Origin: Nannobrachium achirus
Lineage: Eukaryota > Chordata > Actinopteri > Myctophiformes > Myctophidae
Assembly (NCBI GenBank): GCA_963921795.1
Contig: OY997639.1
Coordinates: forward strand, 51,455,762-51,519,761
Direction of reading: 5' to 3'
DNA length: 64,000 bases
Shown here: positions 1-11,919 of the stretch, one piece after another
How positions within the stretch are numbered: position 1 is the first letter of the stretch
Layout: each line of letters begins with the position of its first letter
Made by a program: the position numbers and the translations under genes
The notes under the pieces: generated by a model
What the model was told of the DNA's origin: nothing
What the model saw: the letters and a program-made list of their open reading frames with translations, nothing else
The model's database searches: none

Positions 1-2
1 GG

Positions 3-3000
3 CTGCAGAGCCAGGTGGCAGAGAAGGGGCGAGAAGTGAAGGAACTCAAGGACACGATCACGGTCCTAATGAAGGAGAAGGAAAAACTTGAGGGGGTTAG
101 TGACATCTTTCATTTTCTACTTTATAGACTTCTTCCACCGGTAAAAGGAAAAAAAGCTGTGTTTTTTTTCTCTCCCTTTTTACAATCTCGTCTGGGTTTT
201 AAAATGTCTCTCTAATTGGAGAAGCTAAGTAAATGAGTTCTGATTTTCCATTTACTCTGGACCACAGCAAGGTCCGCGTTGGCCCCAGAACCCCACCACT
301 CTGCAGCAGCTCAGAGGAGAGAAATGACCCAATTTGAGGTTTAGACTGTAAATAAAATTGGCATCTGCAACAAACATCAAATAACACCCAGCCTCCTGTC
401 TCTCTTTGAAAACAAGAGGAGTTTATTTTTTCGACGAAGTATTAAATAATTAAACTGTTTTTGGAGACCGAAAGAGAATAATAATTTAAAATGCAGAAGC
501 AGTGCTCTTCCGAGCACAGGTCTCCACCAGGCCACACAAATCGGCCTGTTATAGCGCCACCATGAGGCTGATTTAAAAAATGTGGGGCAGAGGTTCTGAA
601 TTAGCATCCAGGGAGTGTGTGTGCTCAGTTTGGCAGCGATCGGGCCAACGGCGCCGGAGATTAGCTGGTAACAACCAGGCCACACAAATCGACCTGTTAT
701 AGCGCCACCATGAGGCTGATTTGAAAAATGTGGGGCAGAGGTTCTAGATTGGCATCCAGGGAGTGTGTGTGCTCAGTTTGGCAGCGATCGGGCCAACGGC
801 GACTGAGATTAGCTGCTCACAAACTGCAAGGACGCACGCACGCACGCACGGACGGACGGACGGACGGACGGAGGGGAAAACATACTCTCCCTCAGCCTTC
901 GGCTGGTGGAGACAATAATTTTAAAAATATAGCCGCTGCGAGGCATTGTAAGCTTGTAGATCTGTTATTTTTGGCTAATATTCCACTCAGAATGAGATGT
1001 TAGGGTTCAAATGGTTACAACAAGGGTTCATATTTTAGATAGTCATTAGAGAAAAGAAAAGATGAGTGTTAAAATGTTTTACTTCTTTCTATCATTTTAG
1101 CGATTTTAACGATTTTGATTTGCATGCATGCAATTGGCTAAATATGTATTTTTAGACAAAATACGCCCAAAGATTTGGTGGCCCCCCTAGTAGTAACCCC
1201 TGTTGAAGACCTCTGCCATAGAGTCCGACTTGTCTTTCTTTCTTTCTTTCCCCCACAGATTGCACACACACCAACAGTAACACTCACACTCACTTAGTTA
1301 GGGAAAGTTAACCGAGTCTTTGACCAATCTGGGAACAAAATGCTTACAATAGCTTTCTTCACAAATGGCCACCACAAAACTGAAAAGTGATGACTCATCA
1401 CTAAACCAGTTTTGTGGTGGCCATTTTTAGCACAAGGGATGTTTTTTGTGCAAAACAAATGCTTGTATTGGATTTAGAATCGTGAAAAAAACCTAGTTTG
1501 ACCCCTCACATGCTACTTAAAGCAGATGTAATTTTTTTTATTATAATCCTGTATAGTAAAGTCAATGAGACCCCAACTTTGATTGGCTCCCACAAAGTTT
1601 CCCGAGGGAGTTGGGTTTGACAAAGTTCAGAGGTGATAGTAGACACCTTTATGAACACATTTGTGAAGAAAGCATTTAGTTCCCAGATTGGTCAAAGACT
1701 GCTAACTTTCCCTAACTAACTGTGTAAATTGATTAAATCCGATCCTTGATCTTGTTCTCACACCGAAATCCATTGTGAGATTTGTCATTAATCATTCTTG
1801 ATTTACATTTGATGCTTGTAGTAGGATGACTTGTACATGCATTATTTGACATAACCGGCCTGCATAAATAATATTGAACAAAAGACCAAAGCAGGGAAGC
1901 TGATCGTTTGCCTCCCCACTCTCCCACTCCCACCAGGATGTGTCGAAGACGGGCACTAAGAAAGAACTGTCCAGCGGTGAGAAGCTGCAGAACATGGAGT
2001 GCAGCAAGAGCAGCCTTCCTGTGTTCCTGCAGTATCCCCTGCCCTGCAGCCAGGATGCACCCACCCCTCTCCAGGTCTCCCAGAGCCCCACCCAGCTGCA
2101 CTTTGGGAACCCATACTCCAGCTCCTCAGACACAAAAGGTCAGCTGAGCCCACCTCTGTGACAGTAACGCACATCCAGTGGTGGGAAAAGTACTTAAATG
2201 TTTTACTTAACCCTCCTAGGTCGGCAGACATCACGACTTCAAAGCCTTGTTACATAATGATTACACAGCTGGCACCTACCGTATTTTCCGGACTATAAGG
2301 CGCACTTAAAAGTCTTTAATTTTCTCAAAAAACTACAGTGCGCCTTATAGTCCAGTGCGCCTTATATATGGATCATTCATTGACATTGACATTCCCTTTA
2401 GCACAGCTCCATCTGTTTGATGCATAACGCAACGGTAGCGTCTATTATGTGCGCCTTATAGTCAGGTGCGCCTTATATATGAAAACAGTTTGAAAATAGA
2501 CCATTCATTGACAGTGCGCCTTATAGTCAGGTGCGCCTTATAGTCCAGAAAATACTGTATATGGTTCGAAACTGCAGAAATTACACTATATATTTTGAAT
2601 GAAAAATACTGAGTTTTCACAGAGAAAAGATAATTTAAAGTTTACATAAAAGTACATAAAAGTATATAATAATTACAGAGTGCGTCATGGTCATTGAAAC
2701 AGGGAATCACTGACTTACTGTAACTTTTTTTTTTGGGGGGGGGGGGATTTCCAAGCTGTAAAAAGCCACATCCATAGTCTCTCTGCTTCTCTCCAAAATA
2801 AAGTATCCATTTTGTACTCCATTTTGTACCACTTGGTCAGATTTCATGCTAAAAGATTGCCTAGGCCTAATAGTGGTTGAAAGTAAACAAACAAACTCGC
2901 GAAAAGTCTGTGCGTCCCCTTCTCTCCTCTCACAGTGCACACTGATGGCCACACACGTTACATAACATTCCTGCACTTTTACATAACAAAGGATAAGCTA

Positions 3001-4653
3001 AACAGCTAACCAGGAACTAGAGTTATTGAAATGAATTGAGGCGATGATGTCATCCACTAATCCTTGTCTTTGCACTGAAACCTTTGGTTGCCATGGAAAT
3101 GAACAACGTCACATGGCTTCTTCTTTTATGATTTTCAAGCCTTAGCATGGGAGTGATTGCACCATAGACATAGAAAGGTAGACGCCTCCTTCAACTCTGA
3201 TGCATATGCATCGAGGGACCAAGGGAATCATGTGTGCATTGCTTCCATGTGCGTCACACATAGGGAAGTTGCTTGGCCAATCAGAGGTAGTTGGGGGTGG
3301 GTCTTTACGTACGCAAGAACAGCTGAGCTGAACAGCGCAGCCTTTCCTACGGGCGCAAGGGATCCCCCAAAATTATTTGGGGGGTTCCCGCAATGATTAG
3401 CACCATTATTTTCTCATTCAACAGTAAAGTGTATATACAGTGTATCTGCACATTTATACAGTTACAATTTAATTACTTTTAAAGACCTTTTTAATACCAA
3501 ATTGTCAAATATCACATAAGAAAGAGGCAAACATTGTGAAAATAGACGATCTACAAGCTCACAACGTCTCGCACAGCTATTTTCACAATATCCGGGAACC
3601 GTGTCAAACTCAATTGCCATTCCACTGTGACTTTTCTCCCACCATGATTGACTTTTCTCCTGCAGACGAGGAGGTAGATGAGCAGCTCTCTGATGAGCAG
3701 CTGCTGCGCCTGCCCCCTGTGGGCCCCCCGTCCTGGGACAGCAACATCGTGTGCATCCAGCCCAGCCGCAACCTCAGCCGGCCCGACGCACTCGATGACA
3801 TAGAGGAGCAGCACAACAATAACAACAATGTAAATATGAATTAGGGAATGAGACCATAATAGTTATTTCGTTTATCGTGATTAAAAAACACTCACAATAA
3901 TCGTGAAACTATCCTCTGTCATGCACTGGGATCATTTCTCCTTTTATTTGCCGAGTTGCATATCCAGTATACCAACAGACCTGGAAATAACGTACTTGAT
4001 AATCACTCTGGACACCTTCATGAGACATATAATGAAATATATTATCATATATTCCGACTACTGTTTAGGGCAACGCCAATGAGCAGCCCGCAGCGATTGA
4101 ACGAAGGACAAACCGCCTTCTGCTTTGACTCCAGGTACGTAACCATATACCATGTCTAACATTTCTGGGTTCCTGGTAAGCCTGACCTGTGCATTGTTCC
4201 ACCCTTTCTATCCTGATGTTGATGTTAGCGGCCCAGCGGACCACCCACATAGACCCCAGACAGATGCTATTTATTAGCAAAACGTGCCTGCTTTGCCAAC
4301 ACCATCACTCCACTTGCTTATTAACACAAGCTCTCTCTTTCTCTCCCTCCCTCTCTCTCTATTTCCTCTCTTGTACCCCTTTCCCATCTCTCTTTTTCTA
4401 TCGATTCTCTCTCTGTCACCCCCGTCTGTCGTGTCCTCTCGTTCCCATGTCCAGCATGGACATGAAGCGATGTCCGCTCTGCGGGGTCATCTTCCCGCCC
4501 AACTACGAACAGAGTAACTTTGAGGAGCACGTGGAGAGCCACTGGAAGGTCTGCCCCATGTGCAGCGAGCTGTTCCCCCTGGACTGCGACCTGAAGATCT
4601 TCGAGAACCACGTGCTCACGCACTTTGACGGAAACATGTTAAATTTTGACTAA
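3..4653 (+). CDS. tax1bp1: TAX1BP1, 3' part (autophagy/ubiquitin adaptor), partial
   Basis: Five exons are read: 3-95, 1937-2138, 3666-3829, about 4094-4134 and 4455-4653 (stop TAA 4651-4653). The first is charged coiled coil (LQSQVAEKGREVKELKD...). The second and third encode the linker, with segments typical of TAX1BP1 (SLPVFLQYPLP, VCIQPSRNLSRPDALDD). The last carries two C2H2 fingers (CPLC...HVESH and CPMC...HVLTH) and ends HFDGNMLNFD, close to the family's C-terminus. In the family these fingers bind ubiquitin and myosin VI, and the protein acts as a cytosolic selective-autophagy receptor and a TNFAIP3 (A20) partner. The 5' exons (SKICH domain, LIR motif) lie left of the window. Exons 1-3 join in phase. 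The most obvious acceptor for exon 4 (exon from 4069) is out of phase; one at 4092-4093 is in phase, so that boundary is uncertain. The a/b paralogue is not resolved. Confidence 0.9.
531..826. repeat. 148-bp tandem duplication of a GCGCCACCATGAGG repeat
   Basis: The segment starting GCCACACAAATCG at 531 recurs at 679 with a 148-base period and few differences. Both units contain the phrase TTATAGCGCCACCATGAGGC, which also occurs near 10610, 13870 and 14060 and, inverted, at 21350, so this is a dispersed family that has locally duplicated. A (CGCA)n(CGGA)n tract at 832-872 follows the second unit. It lies in a tax1bp1 intron. Confidence 0.8.
1291..1724. mobile_element. MITE with about 60-bp terminal inverted repeats
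   Basis: The left end (TTAGTTAGGGAAAGTTA..., then CTTTGACCAATCTGGGAAC and TTTCTTCACAAA) is matched in reverse complement by 1661-1720. An inner hairpin (GGCCACCACAAAACTG with CAGTTTTGTGGTGGCC, about 1366-1425) sits in the left half. The stretch 1485-1545 resembles 17625-17690 in the opposite orientation, which links this copy to the inverted-repeat element at 17443. No transposase reading frame is present, so it is non-autonomous. Confidence 0.75.
2278..2556. mobile_element. MITE built on GTGCGCCTTATAGTC repeats
   Basis: The left end ACCGTATTTTCCGGACTATAAGGCGCAC (written here only as a motif; its core is GGACTATAAGGCGCAC) is matched inversely by GTGCGCCTTATAGTCCAGAA near 2531-2550. Inside, the GCGCCTTATA core is repeated several more times, so the termini have multiplied internally. 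It is non-coding. Confidence 0.7.
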
Positions 4654-5250
4654 ACTTAATACTCATGTATCAAACAAACTAAATAAAATGTTGTTTCAAA
4701 CCAAGTGGTTCTCCTAACGGTATGTGACGTCCTTAAAACCTACATTGACTATGTCATTCTGACCTTGATTTTGATCAGAGACCGAGGTTGATGAAAACTG
4801 CTCAACTGTCAAGTTATTTTGGTCACACTGACAGGAGTGGTGACAACCTGCCTATGGGCAGGACATTAAATATTTAGGCACACCTCCATGGCTTATTTTT
4901 TTAAATGTAGCAGTTTTACTTTGGTTTAATGTTTTATTTTAACTCTATCTTCTAATTATTATTAACTGTACCTCACAAATAGTCGCCCTGTCCCCTATTT
5001 ATCTTATTTTGTCATGATTTGTCCCAGGAACGGGAAAGAAAAGCTCCATAGCAATTCACCAAGTGACATGGCTTGTTCCTCCCGCTGTTTAAGCCTTTCT
5101 TCTGGGGCATGCCAGTGCACAGCAGCCGCTGTCTAACAAGCCAGGAGCGAAATAAAGACCCGCCCCTCGCGAGTGTGCGAGCTCTGTTTCAGCATGAATA
5201 TGGTGAAATCAGTCTGGTCAATTACAAAAAATTAAAGAGGAAGAGGCTCG
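4654..5250 (+). other. tax1bp1 3' UTR and short intergenic stretch
   Basis: A polyadenylation signal AATAAA lies at 4682-4687, only 29 bases after the tax1bp1 stop codon, so the 3' UTR may be very short. The rest is AT-rich up to about 5000, then moderately GC-rich. No open exon or RNA gene is recognised. Confidence 0.5.
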
Positions 5251-5259
5251 CACACCGTC

Positions 5260-7017
5260 TTTAAAGCTCCCAGTATTGTTTTATTTGGCAACGTTTCGAC
5301 CCTGTGCGGGTCTTCTTCAGGCATGGTATCATACAGGAAATACAAATGTTAAGTACTCATAGCAGTGGGTGTGTGGCAGTGAAACACAGCTGCTCACAAT
5401 AATCATCCAAGATAACCCGCCCACCCAAATTACCAGAGAAGGCTGCTGATTGACAGTGTCTAGCCTGTATAGGTAACATTAAAACATTTTATAATAAATC
5501 AGAGAATGGGGGGGGGTTACAGATAGTAGTATTCTCAGTAATGCAGAGTAAGAAAAATAAACTGCAAAATAAAACACTTGAGTAAAAACAATAAACCTGA
5601 AACCATACAAATAGTACAAAAATAAGTAAAATTCAAGTTATGGACACATATGGACATTAATGGCATAAGGCATATGGCATCAGACTTGATGCCTATGCGG
5701 AACTACAAAGATTAAAATATTAAAAAACATTTTTTTTAAACAAAATGAAAAAGCTAGCCCAGAAATGGTTTTATGTCAAATTCCTCATTAAGGCCGTGAG
5801 GGGCCATAGTATTGAGCGTAAAGATATAGAAAGCCTCACGTTGTAGTAGGAGACGATTGTGGTCTCCACCACGTGGTGGTCTGTTAACTTTTTCTATACC
5901 CCAATATCTAAGAGAGGTGATGCTATATATGGCCCTTTTGTTTGAAATGGGCTGCCACAGGGTTGCGCTCATCACCGCATCTTATGTTGCTTCTGTGTTC
6001 ACTGATCCTGGTACGCAGGGCTCTACTAGTTTTGCCAACATAGGCCAATCCACATGGGCATTTAATGAGATAAACAACAAAAGTTGTTGAGCAAGTAATA
6101 GCTCCATGTATAGTCATTTCTTTGCCACTGTGCGGATGAGTGAACACTTTAGTTTTGATCGTATAGGTGCACTGAACACAGTTTGAACACTTATAATTGC
6201 CAGGAGGAATGTCTGCAAGGAAAGTCTTTTTTAAAGGAATATAAGAGCGCACAAGTTTGTCTCTGATAGTAGGGGACCGTCTAAAGACCACTTTAGGGGG
6301 CCCTGTGAACACATTTTTAAGTTTAGGATCCGTCTCCACAATATGCCAGTATTTGAGAAGGATTTTTCTAAACTCAAAACCCAATGGGGAATATCTGGTA
6401 ATACAAAGAGGAGAATCATTTTTTTGTTTTGTGCGTCTTGTGGGGTTCAGGCATTCCTCCTGTGTGGCTGACTCAAAACGTTTTGCAGCATTGTTAATCC
6501 ATTCTGTTCTGTACCCTCTTGTTAGAAATCTCTCAGTCAAATTTGCTGCTTGTTTTTTATAAGACTCATTGGAACTGCATATCCTTCTCGCACGGTGGAA
6601 CTGACTAATGGGGAGACTTTTAACCAAATGTTGTGGATGAAAACTGTCTCCATGAAGTAAGGTGTTCCTATCCGTAGGTTTGCGATACAGATCTGTCTGT
6701 AGTTGACCCCTTTATTTTTTCACCAGCACATCAAGGAAACTGATCTGAGCATCACTATACTCTAGAGTCAATTTCAAATGTTCAACCCGAGAGTTTAAGT
6801 AGTCATGAAAAAGAGTCAGATTTTCAGCTGTATCATTCCATAATAGGAATAAATCATCAATATATCGATGAAAAGTAATAATGCTGGAGTGGAAAGGGTT
6901 CACCTCAGAATTAAGAATATACGAGAGCTCGAACAAACCCATGTACAAATTGGCATAACTGGGAGCCATGGTGCGATTTTTGTATTTTGATTTCAGTGGG
7001 TGGGGGCATGAGTACAA
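5260..7017 (-). mobile_element. Penelope-like retroelement, 5'-truncated and frameshifted
   Basis: On the minus strand, 7017-6712 encodes the end of a reverse transcriptase with the core motif FHRYIDDLFLLW (about residues 49-60 of that fragment). After a break, 6627-5923 encodes 234 residues ending in a GIY-YIG endonuclease region (VVYLIKCPCGLAYVGKTSRALRTR), preceded by a Cys cluster KCSNCVQC. A further frame (about 5970-5755) carries the C-terminal tail RAIYSITSLRYWGIEKVNRP. RT followed by GIY-YIG is diagnostic of Penelope-like elements, and the Cys cluster fits the Neptune/Penelope groups. Frame breaks between the pieces and the missing N-terminal RT make it a dead copy. The 3' end includes a hammerhead-like motif at 5289-5321. 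Confidence 0.85.
5289..5321 (-). ncRNA. Degenerate hammerhead-ribozyme-like motif of the Penelope element
   Basis: Read on the minus strand: CCTGAAGA, then AGACCC-loop-GGGTC, then GAAAC. This is the hammerhead core order (CUGAUGA, stem II, GAAA) with one core substitution, CUGAAGA. Hammerhead motifs in the terminal repeats of Penelope-like elements are established. Activity of this copy is unlikely. Confidence 0.5.
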
Positions 7018-7020
7018 GTG

Positions 7021-8110
7021 GCTAAAAATGTATTTTTAGACACAATAAGCCGGGAATTTCTTTGTTACTATTTACACCAGCCCCCATTAGTCACATCTGC
7101 CCATGAAAGATTACGGTGCATCTTTGGAATGGTCTTATTGTGTCTCAAAAGACATATTTAGCCACTTGAATGCATGCCACCCAACCTGGGGGCATGCATT
7201 CATTACAACAAAAAACTTAGTTTTTTTTGTTGTAAAAAAACCAAAGTTGTCCTTTAATGCCCTAAAAAAGAGACTGTGATTGACTTCTCTAAAATGGTTA
7301 TAGCAAAAAGCCATAACGAGGTGTGCGGAGATGTCGTGATTGTGACTAGATAGCTGATGCAGGCCTCCATGTTTCATTGACATGAGCACCCATCGTAGCG
7401 CTCCTATTATGCCTGTTTATTTGGTTAGCAAGTAGCACGGGTGCATCTCTCCACTCAGACATGTCTCCTTTCCGACATGTCTCCATTCCGACACTAACCC
7501 TATCTCTACCCCTAACCCTAAACCTTAGGCCCATGGGAGTGTCGCCACTCCGACAATAAGAAGTCCATTTCGGAGTGGCGACATGTCGGAATGGAGAGAG
7601 CCTCCCGCACTAGCAAGCAAGAGGCTAGCCACTAGCCAGCTACATAACAACACTATGTCATCTGCTTTGCTACTATCGAAATTAACCTGCAGGCCTCATT
7701 AAGTGAAGGTGGGGGCCACATGTGGCCCCCGGGCCGCCAGTTGCCCATGTATATTGTAGATGGTACAGCCTGGTCACCACATAAATTACAAATGTAGCGA
7801 CCAAGACTTTTAAGGCAAAGCAGATCATTTCCAAAGAAAGCTCCAAGTATTTATTTCACAAAGCTGGTGTCTACATGACAAGAAAGAGACACAGGTGTCT
7901 ACGGTCTACTGATAAGAAAGACACAGAGGAGAAAGTGGTAACAGTCAGCTCGGGCATTAAGGCCACGGTGGCCTCAAGTCATACCTTTGGTTTGAGGGGC
8001 ACAAGGCCAAATTGAGGGGCAACTTGGCCTTCATGGCCTCCCTTGAAATTCCTGCTCTGGTGGGGTGTAAGCCATTTACCATGAGAGGGAGTGGGTTGGG
8101 TTGCCAAACA
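7021..8110. other. Intergenic repeat-rich DNA without a recognised gene
   Basis: No credible exon is seen. The region 7440-7600 contains repeated and inverted pieces of CGACATGTC and GTCGGAATGGAG, with a short CCCTAACCC stretch between them. Near 7960-8040 there is an inverted GGCCTTCATGGCCTC / GGCCACGGTGGCCTC pair. Confidence 0.4.
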
Positions 8111-8112
8111 AC

Positions 8113-8114
8113 CC

Positions 8115-8202
<88 letters not shown>

Positions 8203-10295
8203 GACTTTATTAGAAGTTTGCATAGGAAAAGGTACAGTTTCATGACGGTACAGTTCACTGGTACAAGGTCTACTAAAAGGTGATCCATGAAAAGACTAAG
8301 CTTATTTCCACAGGAAACCATTAAAGTATCTCATACAACACTGAATGACAGACGAATAGAACACAGTACTATGCAGTAGATATGTAAAAAAAAATGAGAG
8401 AACAAAAAAAAAAGACAACAGTAAGTCTACTCTAAACAAACAGTAAGTATATACAAAGAAGGGGCAGGGGAGGGTAGGGTTGGGCTAGGTTAGTTTTTTT
8501 TACCAGTTGCGAACGGCTGCTGCCTGTAAGTGGTTTTTCAGGGCAATTTTAAAGGATGCTAGTGATCCACACTCCTTTATGGCCTTCGGTAAGGCTTTCC
8601 ACATTTTGGTGGTATAGCAGAAAAAAGAGTTTGACCCTTTGTTGGTTTTGACTCTGGGTTGAAAGTGATCTGTGGCGCTGCCTCTGGTGTTGTAATTATG
8701 GACAGGTACTTGGGTATCATAGTGGTGTAGTGTATCTTGTACACCAGGCCCATTGCAAGTTGCTGTACTCTGTCATCTACTCTGAGCCACCCCACTCTTA
8801 ACTGGTGTGTAGTGGTGAGGTGAGTCTGATAGGGAAGGTTAAGCAGGACCCTAATTCATTTATTTTGGGCTGTTTGGGGTTTAGTTTTTAGGGCTTGTGG
8901 GGCGTCACGATACCATACGTGGACTCCGTAGTCAAAGAGGGGCTGGATTATTGCACCAGCTATGGTATTCAGTGTTGAAATTGACCATTGGGGCGATCCT
9001 CTGTAGGAAACGAGTTTGTTGGTTGATTTTATTTATTACTTTATTTATTACTTTTCGCTGGAAAGATTAGCTTCCAGGATACATCCTAAGTAAGAGATTT
9101 CGTTTTTTCGTGTTATGACCTTGTCACCCACTTTGATTGTGAAGTTATCGACTTTTTTGAGGTTATGATTTGATCCAAAGAGGATGGACTCAGTTTTTCC
9201 CAGGTGAATTGATAATTTGTTGTCGTTAAGCCATGTGCAGATCTTACTTAATTCAGAGTTAAGTGTCTTTTCAACCTGCAAGTGGTCCTTGCCCGAGACT
9301 AGGAGAGCCGAGTCATCCGCGAACAGGAACAGGTTGCAGTCACAAGCAGATGCCATGTCGTTCACGTATATTAGGAACAACAGAGGTCCCAGTATGCTAC
9401 CTTGAGGAACACCACAGCTTACTGGGAGGGGGGGGACAGGGTACCGTTAATCTCCACCACCTGTTCCCTCCCCACCAGGTAAGATTGCATCCAACTCACT
9501 GCTGCGCTGTCATGTCTTGACAGCGCAGCAGTGAGTTGGATGCTTTTAGTTTCTCAATCAGAATAAAATTATTTACAGTGTCAAATGCCTTCTGGAGGTC
9601 CATCATGACCATGCCGTCATCCGCTTCGCGTTTGATTTGGTCAGTCAAATAGAGAAGACATGTGTCAGTGGAATGAGATTTTCTGAATCCAGATTGGAAC
9701 TCGTAAATCAGATTACTCTCATCGAGGTATCTTGCAATCTGTTCGTAGACTATTTGCCAGACCCAGGGGGTCGGCCTACATAAGGCTTTGTCGGTCGGTC
9801 GGTCGGTCGGTCCCTCTTTTCCTCTGATTGCCTTGAGTGCCGTCACCTGTACAGGACCAGCTGAGTTGAGTTGGCTGACGAGCTGCTGACACTATAAATT
9901 CCTCAGCCCATCTGCAAGCTCACAAACATTTCCAGCTGCTCAGCCTATACAATCCTGTGTGTTCATGTGTTAGTTCAGTGCCATACTAGTCAAAACAGCC
10001 GATCTACAAGCTCACTACGCTTTGTTGCTGAGACTATAAAATCCTGTGTGTTCATGTGTTAGTTCAGTGCCATACTAGTTTTCATTGCGGGTCTGGCACA
10101 ACCAGGTGACCTGGTCTAGTTTCTCCATGACTTTGGATATGGAGCTAAGAATGGAAACCGGGCGGTAGTTTCCAGGGTCTAGTTTGCTACCTTTTTTATG
10201 CAGGGGGGTTACTTTTGCTAGTTTGAAGTCCTGGGGGACATGACCCTGTTCGATGGAAAGGTTAATTATGTGGGTAACGATTGGAGTGGTAAATC
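8113..10295 (-). mobile_element. CR1/L2-type LINE, defective, with nested insertion and (GATT)n tail
   Basis: Reverse-transcriptase pieces run along the minus strand. About 10295-10085 reads PLHKKGSKLDPGNYRPVS. The stretch 9756-9540 reads FQSGFRKSHSTDTCL and MMDLQKAFDTVN. The piece 9430-9048 reads GVPQGSILGPLLF and then the catalytic FADDSALL. The C-terminal piece GWLRVDDRVQQLAMGLVYK lies at 8795-8577. The 3' end is a (TCAA)n-type tail seen on the plus strand as (GATT)n at 8115-8200, a tail style of CR1/L2-like LINEs. The RT is broken by an unrelated insertion at about 9757-10085 and by an inverted duplication at 9488-9543, so the copy is dead. A second copy lies at 46845-47610. Confidence 0.85.
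9757..10085. repeat. Insertion nested in the LINE, with an 89-bp direct repeat
   Basis: The LINE frame is interrupted by (GGTC)n at 9789-9812 and two copies of TGTGTTCATGTGTTAGTTC, the copies being 89 bases apart (starting about 9952 and 10041). It contains two half-copies of the short GATCTACAAGCTCAC repeat (9911 and 10001). No coding potential is seen. Confidence 0.65.
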
Positions 10296-10489
10296 AGCCA
10301 AAAACCCACAACAGTACACTTCTACCATATAAATGAAAGAAAACACAGTTGTAACTTGCAAGGTATTTGTATTTTTCCAACTGCAACACAACAGTGGGCG
10401 GGGTCCATGAGCCAACTCAAGGTTGTTGACTGATTTACCACTGTTTTAAGCCAATCAGAATCCAGTATCTGAACATGTGACCACAAAAA

Positions 10490-10731
10490 GTGGTAAAATG
10501 TTGTTGTTGTTGTTTTTTTGGACACTGCTCCTACAAACTTTGCCCTAAAATCACGCAAATCGGTACACAGTATGTCTACACTCATCTCATCAACATGGAT
10601 CTGTCCCATATAGCGCCACCGTCAGCCAGATTTTTTCAAACACATTTTTGGACACTGCTCTTACACATTTTGGCCTAAAATCACGCTGCGACCTGACTGT
10701 CACTTATCTCCCGATTAGGGAGTCTTTCTGG
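10490..10731 (+). mobile_element. Helitron-like repeat, 3' part (CTCCC hairpin subfamily)
   Basis: It contains the units TTTTTGGACACTGCTCCTAC and AGCGCCACC seen elsewhere. It ends with the hairpin CTCCCGATTAGGGAG (10708-10722) followed by TCTTTCTGG. The same end occurs inverted at 21143. The 5' palindrome is absent, so the copy is truncated. Confidence 0.6.
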
Positions 10732-10763
10732 TGGTATAAATAGTTCTTAGCCTACATTTATGA

Positions 10764-10920
<157 letters not shown>

Positions 10921-11039
10921 GTGTGTGATGCAACATGTCTCTAATTACAGCTTTTTCAGCTACTTCCCACATGGACCCATGTTTCCGTTTGCACTTGCAA
11001 TGTCAGTACTAGTTGGTTGGCCCCTCAAGAGAATGTAGT

Positions 11040-11706
11040 GCTGATGACGTATCGTAGAGTCTATGTGAGTTCAACTATTTACTCGACTTTGTTGCTTGGA
11101 GAGGAGATGCTAAGAAACAGAGTAGCCGGTGATCAGGAACACAGACAGATGTTGAGGTGATCAGAGTTTCCAGGTTTATTGCATAGTATGAAGCCCACAG
11201 GCCTAAGCCCACAGAACAACCGGTCAGCCTGCCGGCCTCCCAGGAAATACACCCCGTACATACAAATTCAATGGTCTTTTAAAGCAATTGAAGGCGGGCT
11301 CAAACTCAACCTGTCCAGACAGTTTGATTAAATTAGCATCTGCATGTGGCCAAATGGCTTCTGCCCCTAAGGGCCTTTGTTGACTGAAAACACCTTATCA
11401 ATAGAACACAGCAACATGTGACATTCCTACACAAAGATAGTAGCCTGTGACTGTGTTCCACCCAGGAGCACTGGGGGGTAGATGCAAATAAGCCCTTGTG
11501 TTGCAATGAGAGACAAGCCGGCAGACTTGAGTGAATTAACAGCCTTACCATTATACTGTACAATATCATGAACTACAATAAATGGCGAAGTTTGGCGAAT
11601 ATGAGTTTCACAGGATACCGCACTGACAACTACTGAAACACTGTCCTTCTGTACACTGACAGGACTGCATCACTCACAAATTCCTGCCAAAACGTTAACA
11701 AGTGCG

Positions 11707-11763
<57 letters not shown>

Positions 11764-11919
11764 GAACCCTGCTGAGCTGGGATGCGGTGTCGTGATGTCA
11801 GAACAGGTCAGTCCAAATGAATTATGTCAGACCTCAGTCATCTTCATATTTGGGAAAATATGGTCCAACTTAGACAACGAACCAGGTCTTTTTTTGTTTT
11901 AATTTTTTAAAACAACAAG
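11040..11919. other. Intergenic stretch with a (CA)n tract
   Basis: No exon is recognised. A (CG)n(CA)n tract fills 11703-11760. The A/T-rich run at 11888-11912 lies just 3' of the kelch gene; read on the minus strand it is A-rich and could be a decayed poly(A) remnant. Confidence 0.4.

Noticed and set aside
831-872. (CGCA)n(CGGA)n array considered as a CRISPR-like array
   Set aside because: Units are 4 bases with no spacers, and the context is a vertebrate intron.
4189-4450. Upstream extension of the last tax1bp1 frame, rich in Ser, Leu and Phe
   Set aside because: It is the pyrimidine-rich intron end before the acceptor at 4453-4454; the protein family has no such segment.
7957-8321. Frames with repeated INQS
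   Set aside because: They are readings of the (GATT)n LINE tail.
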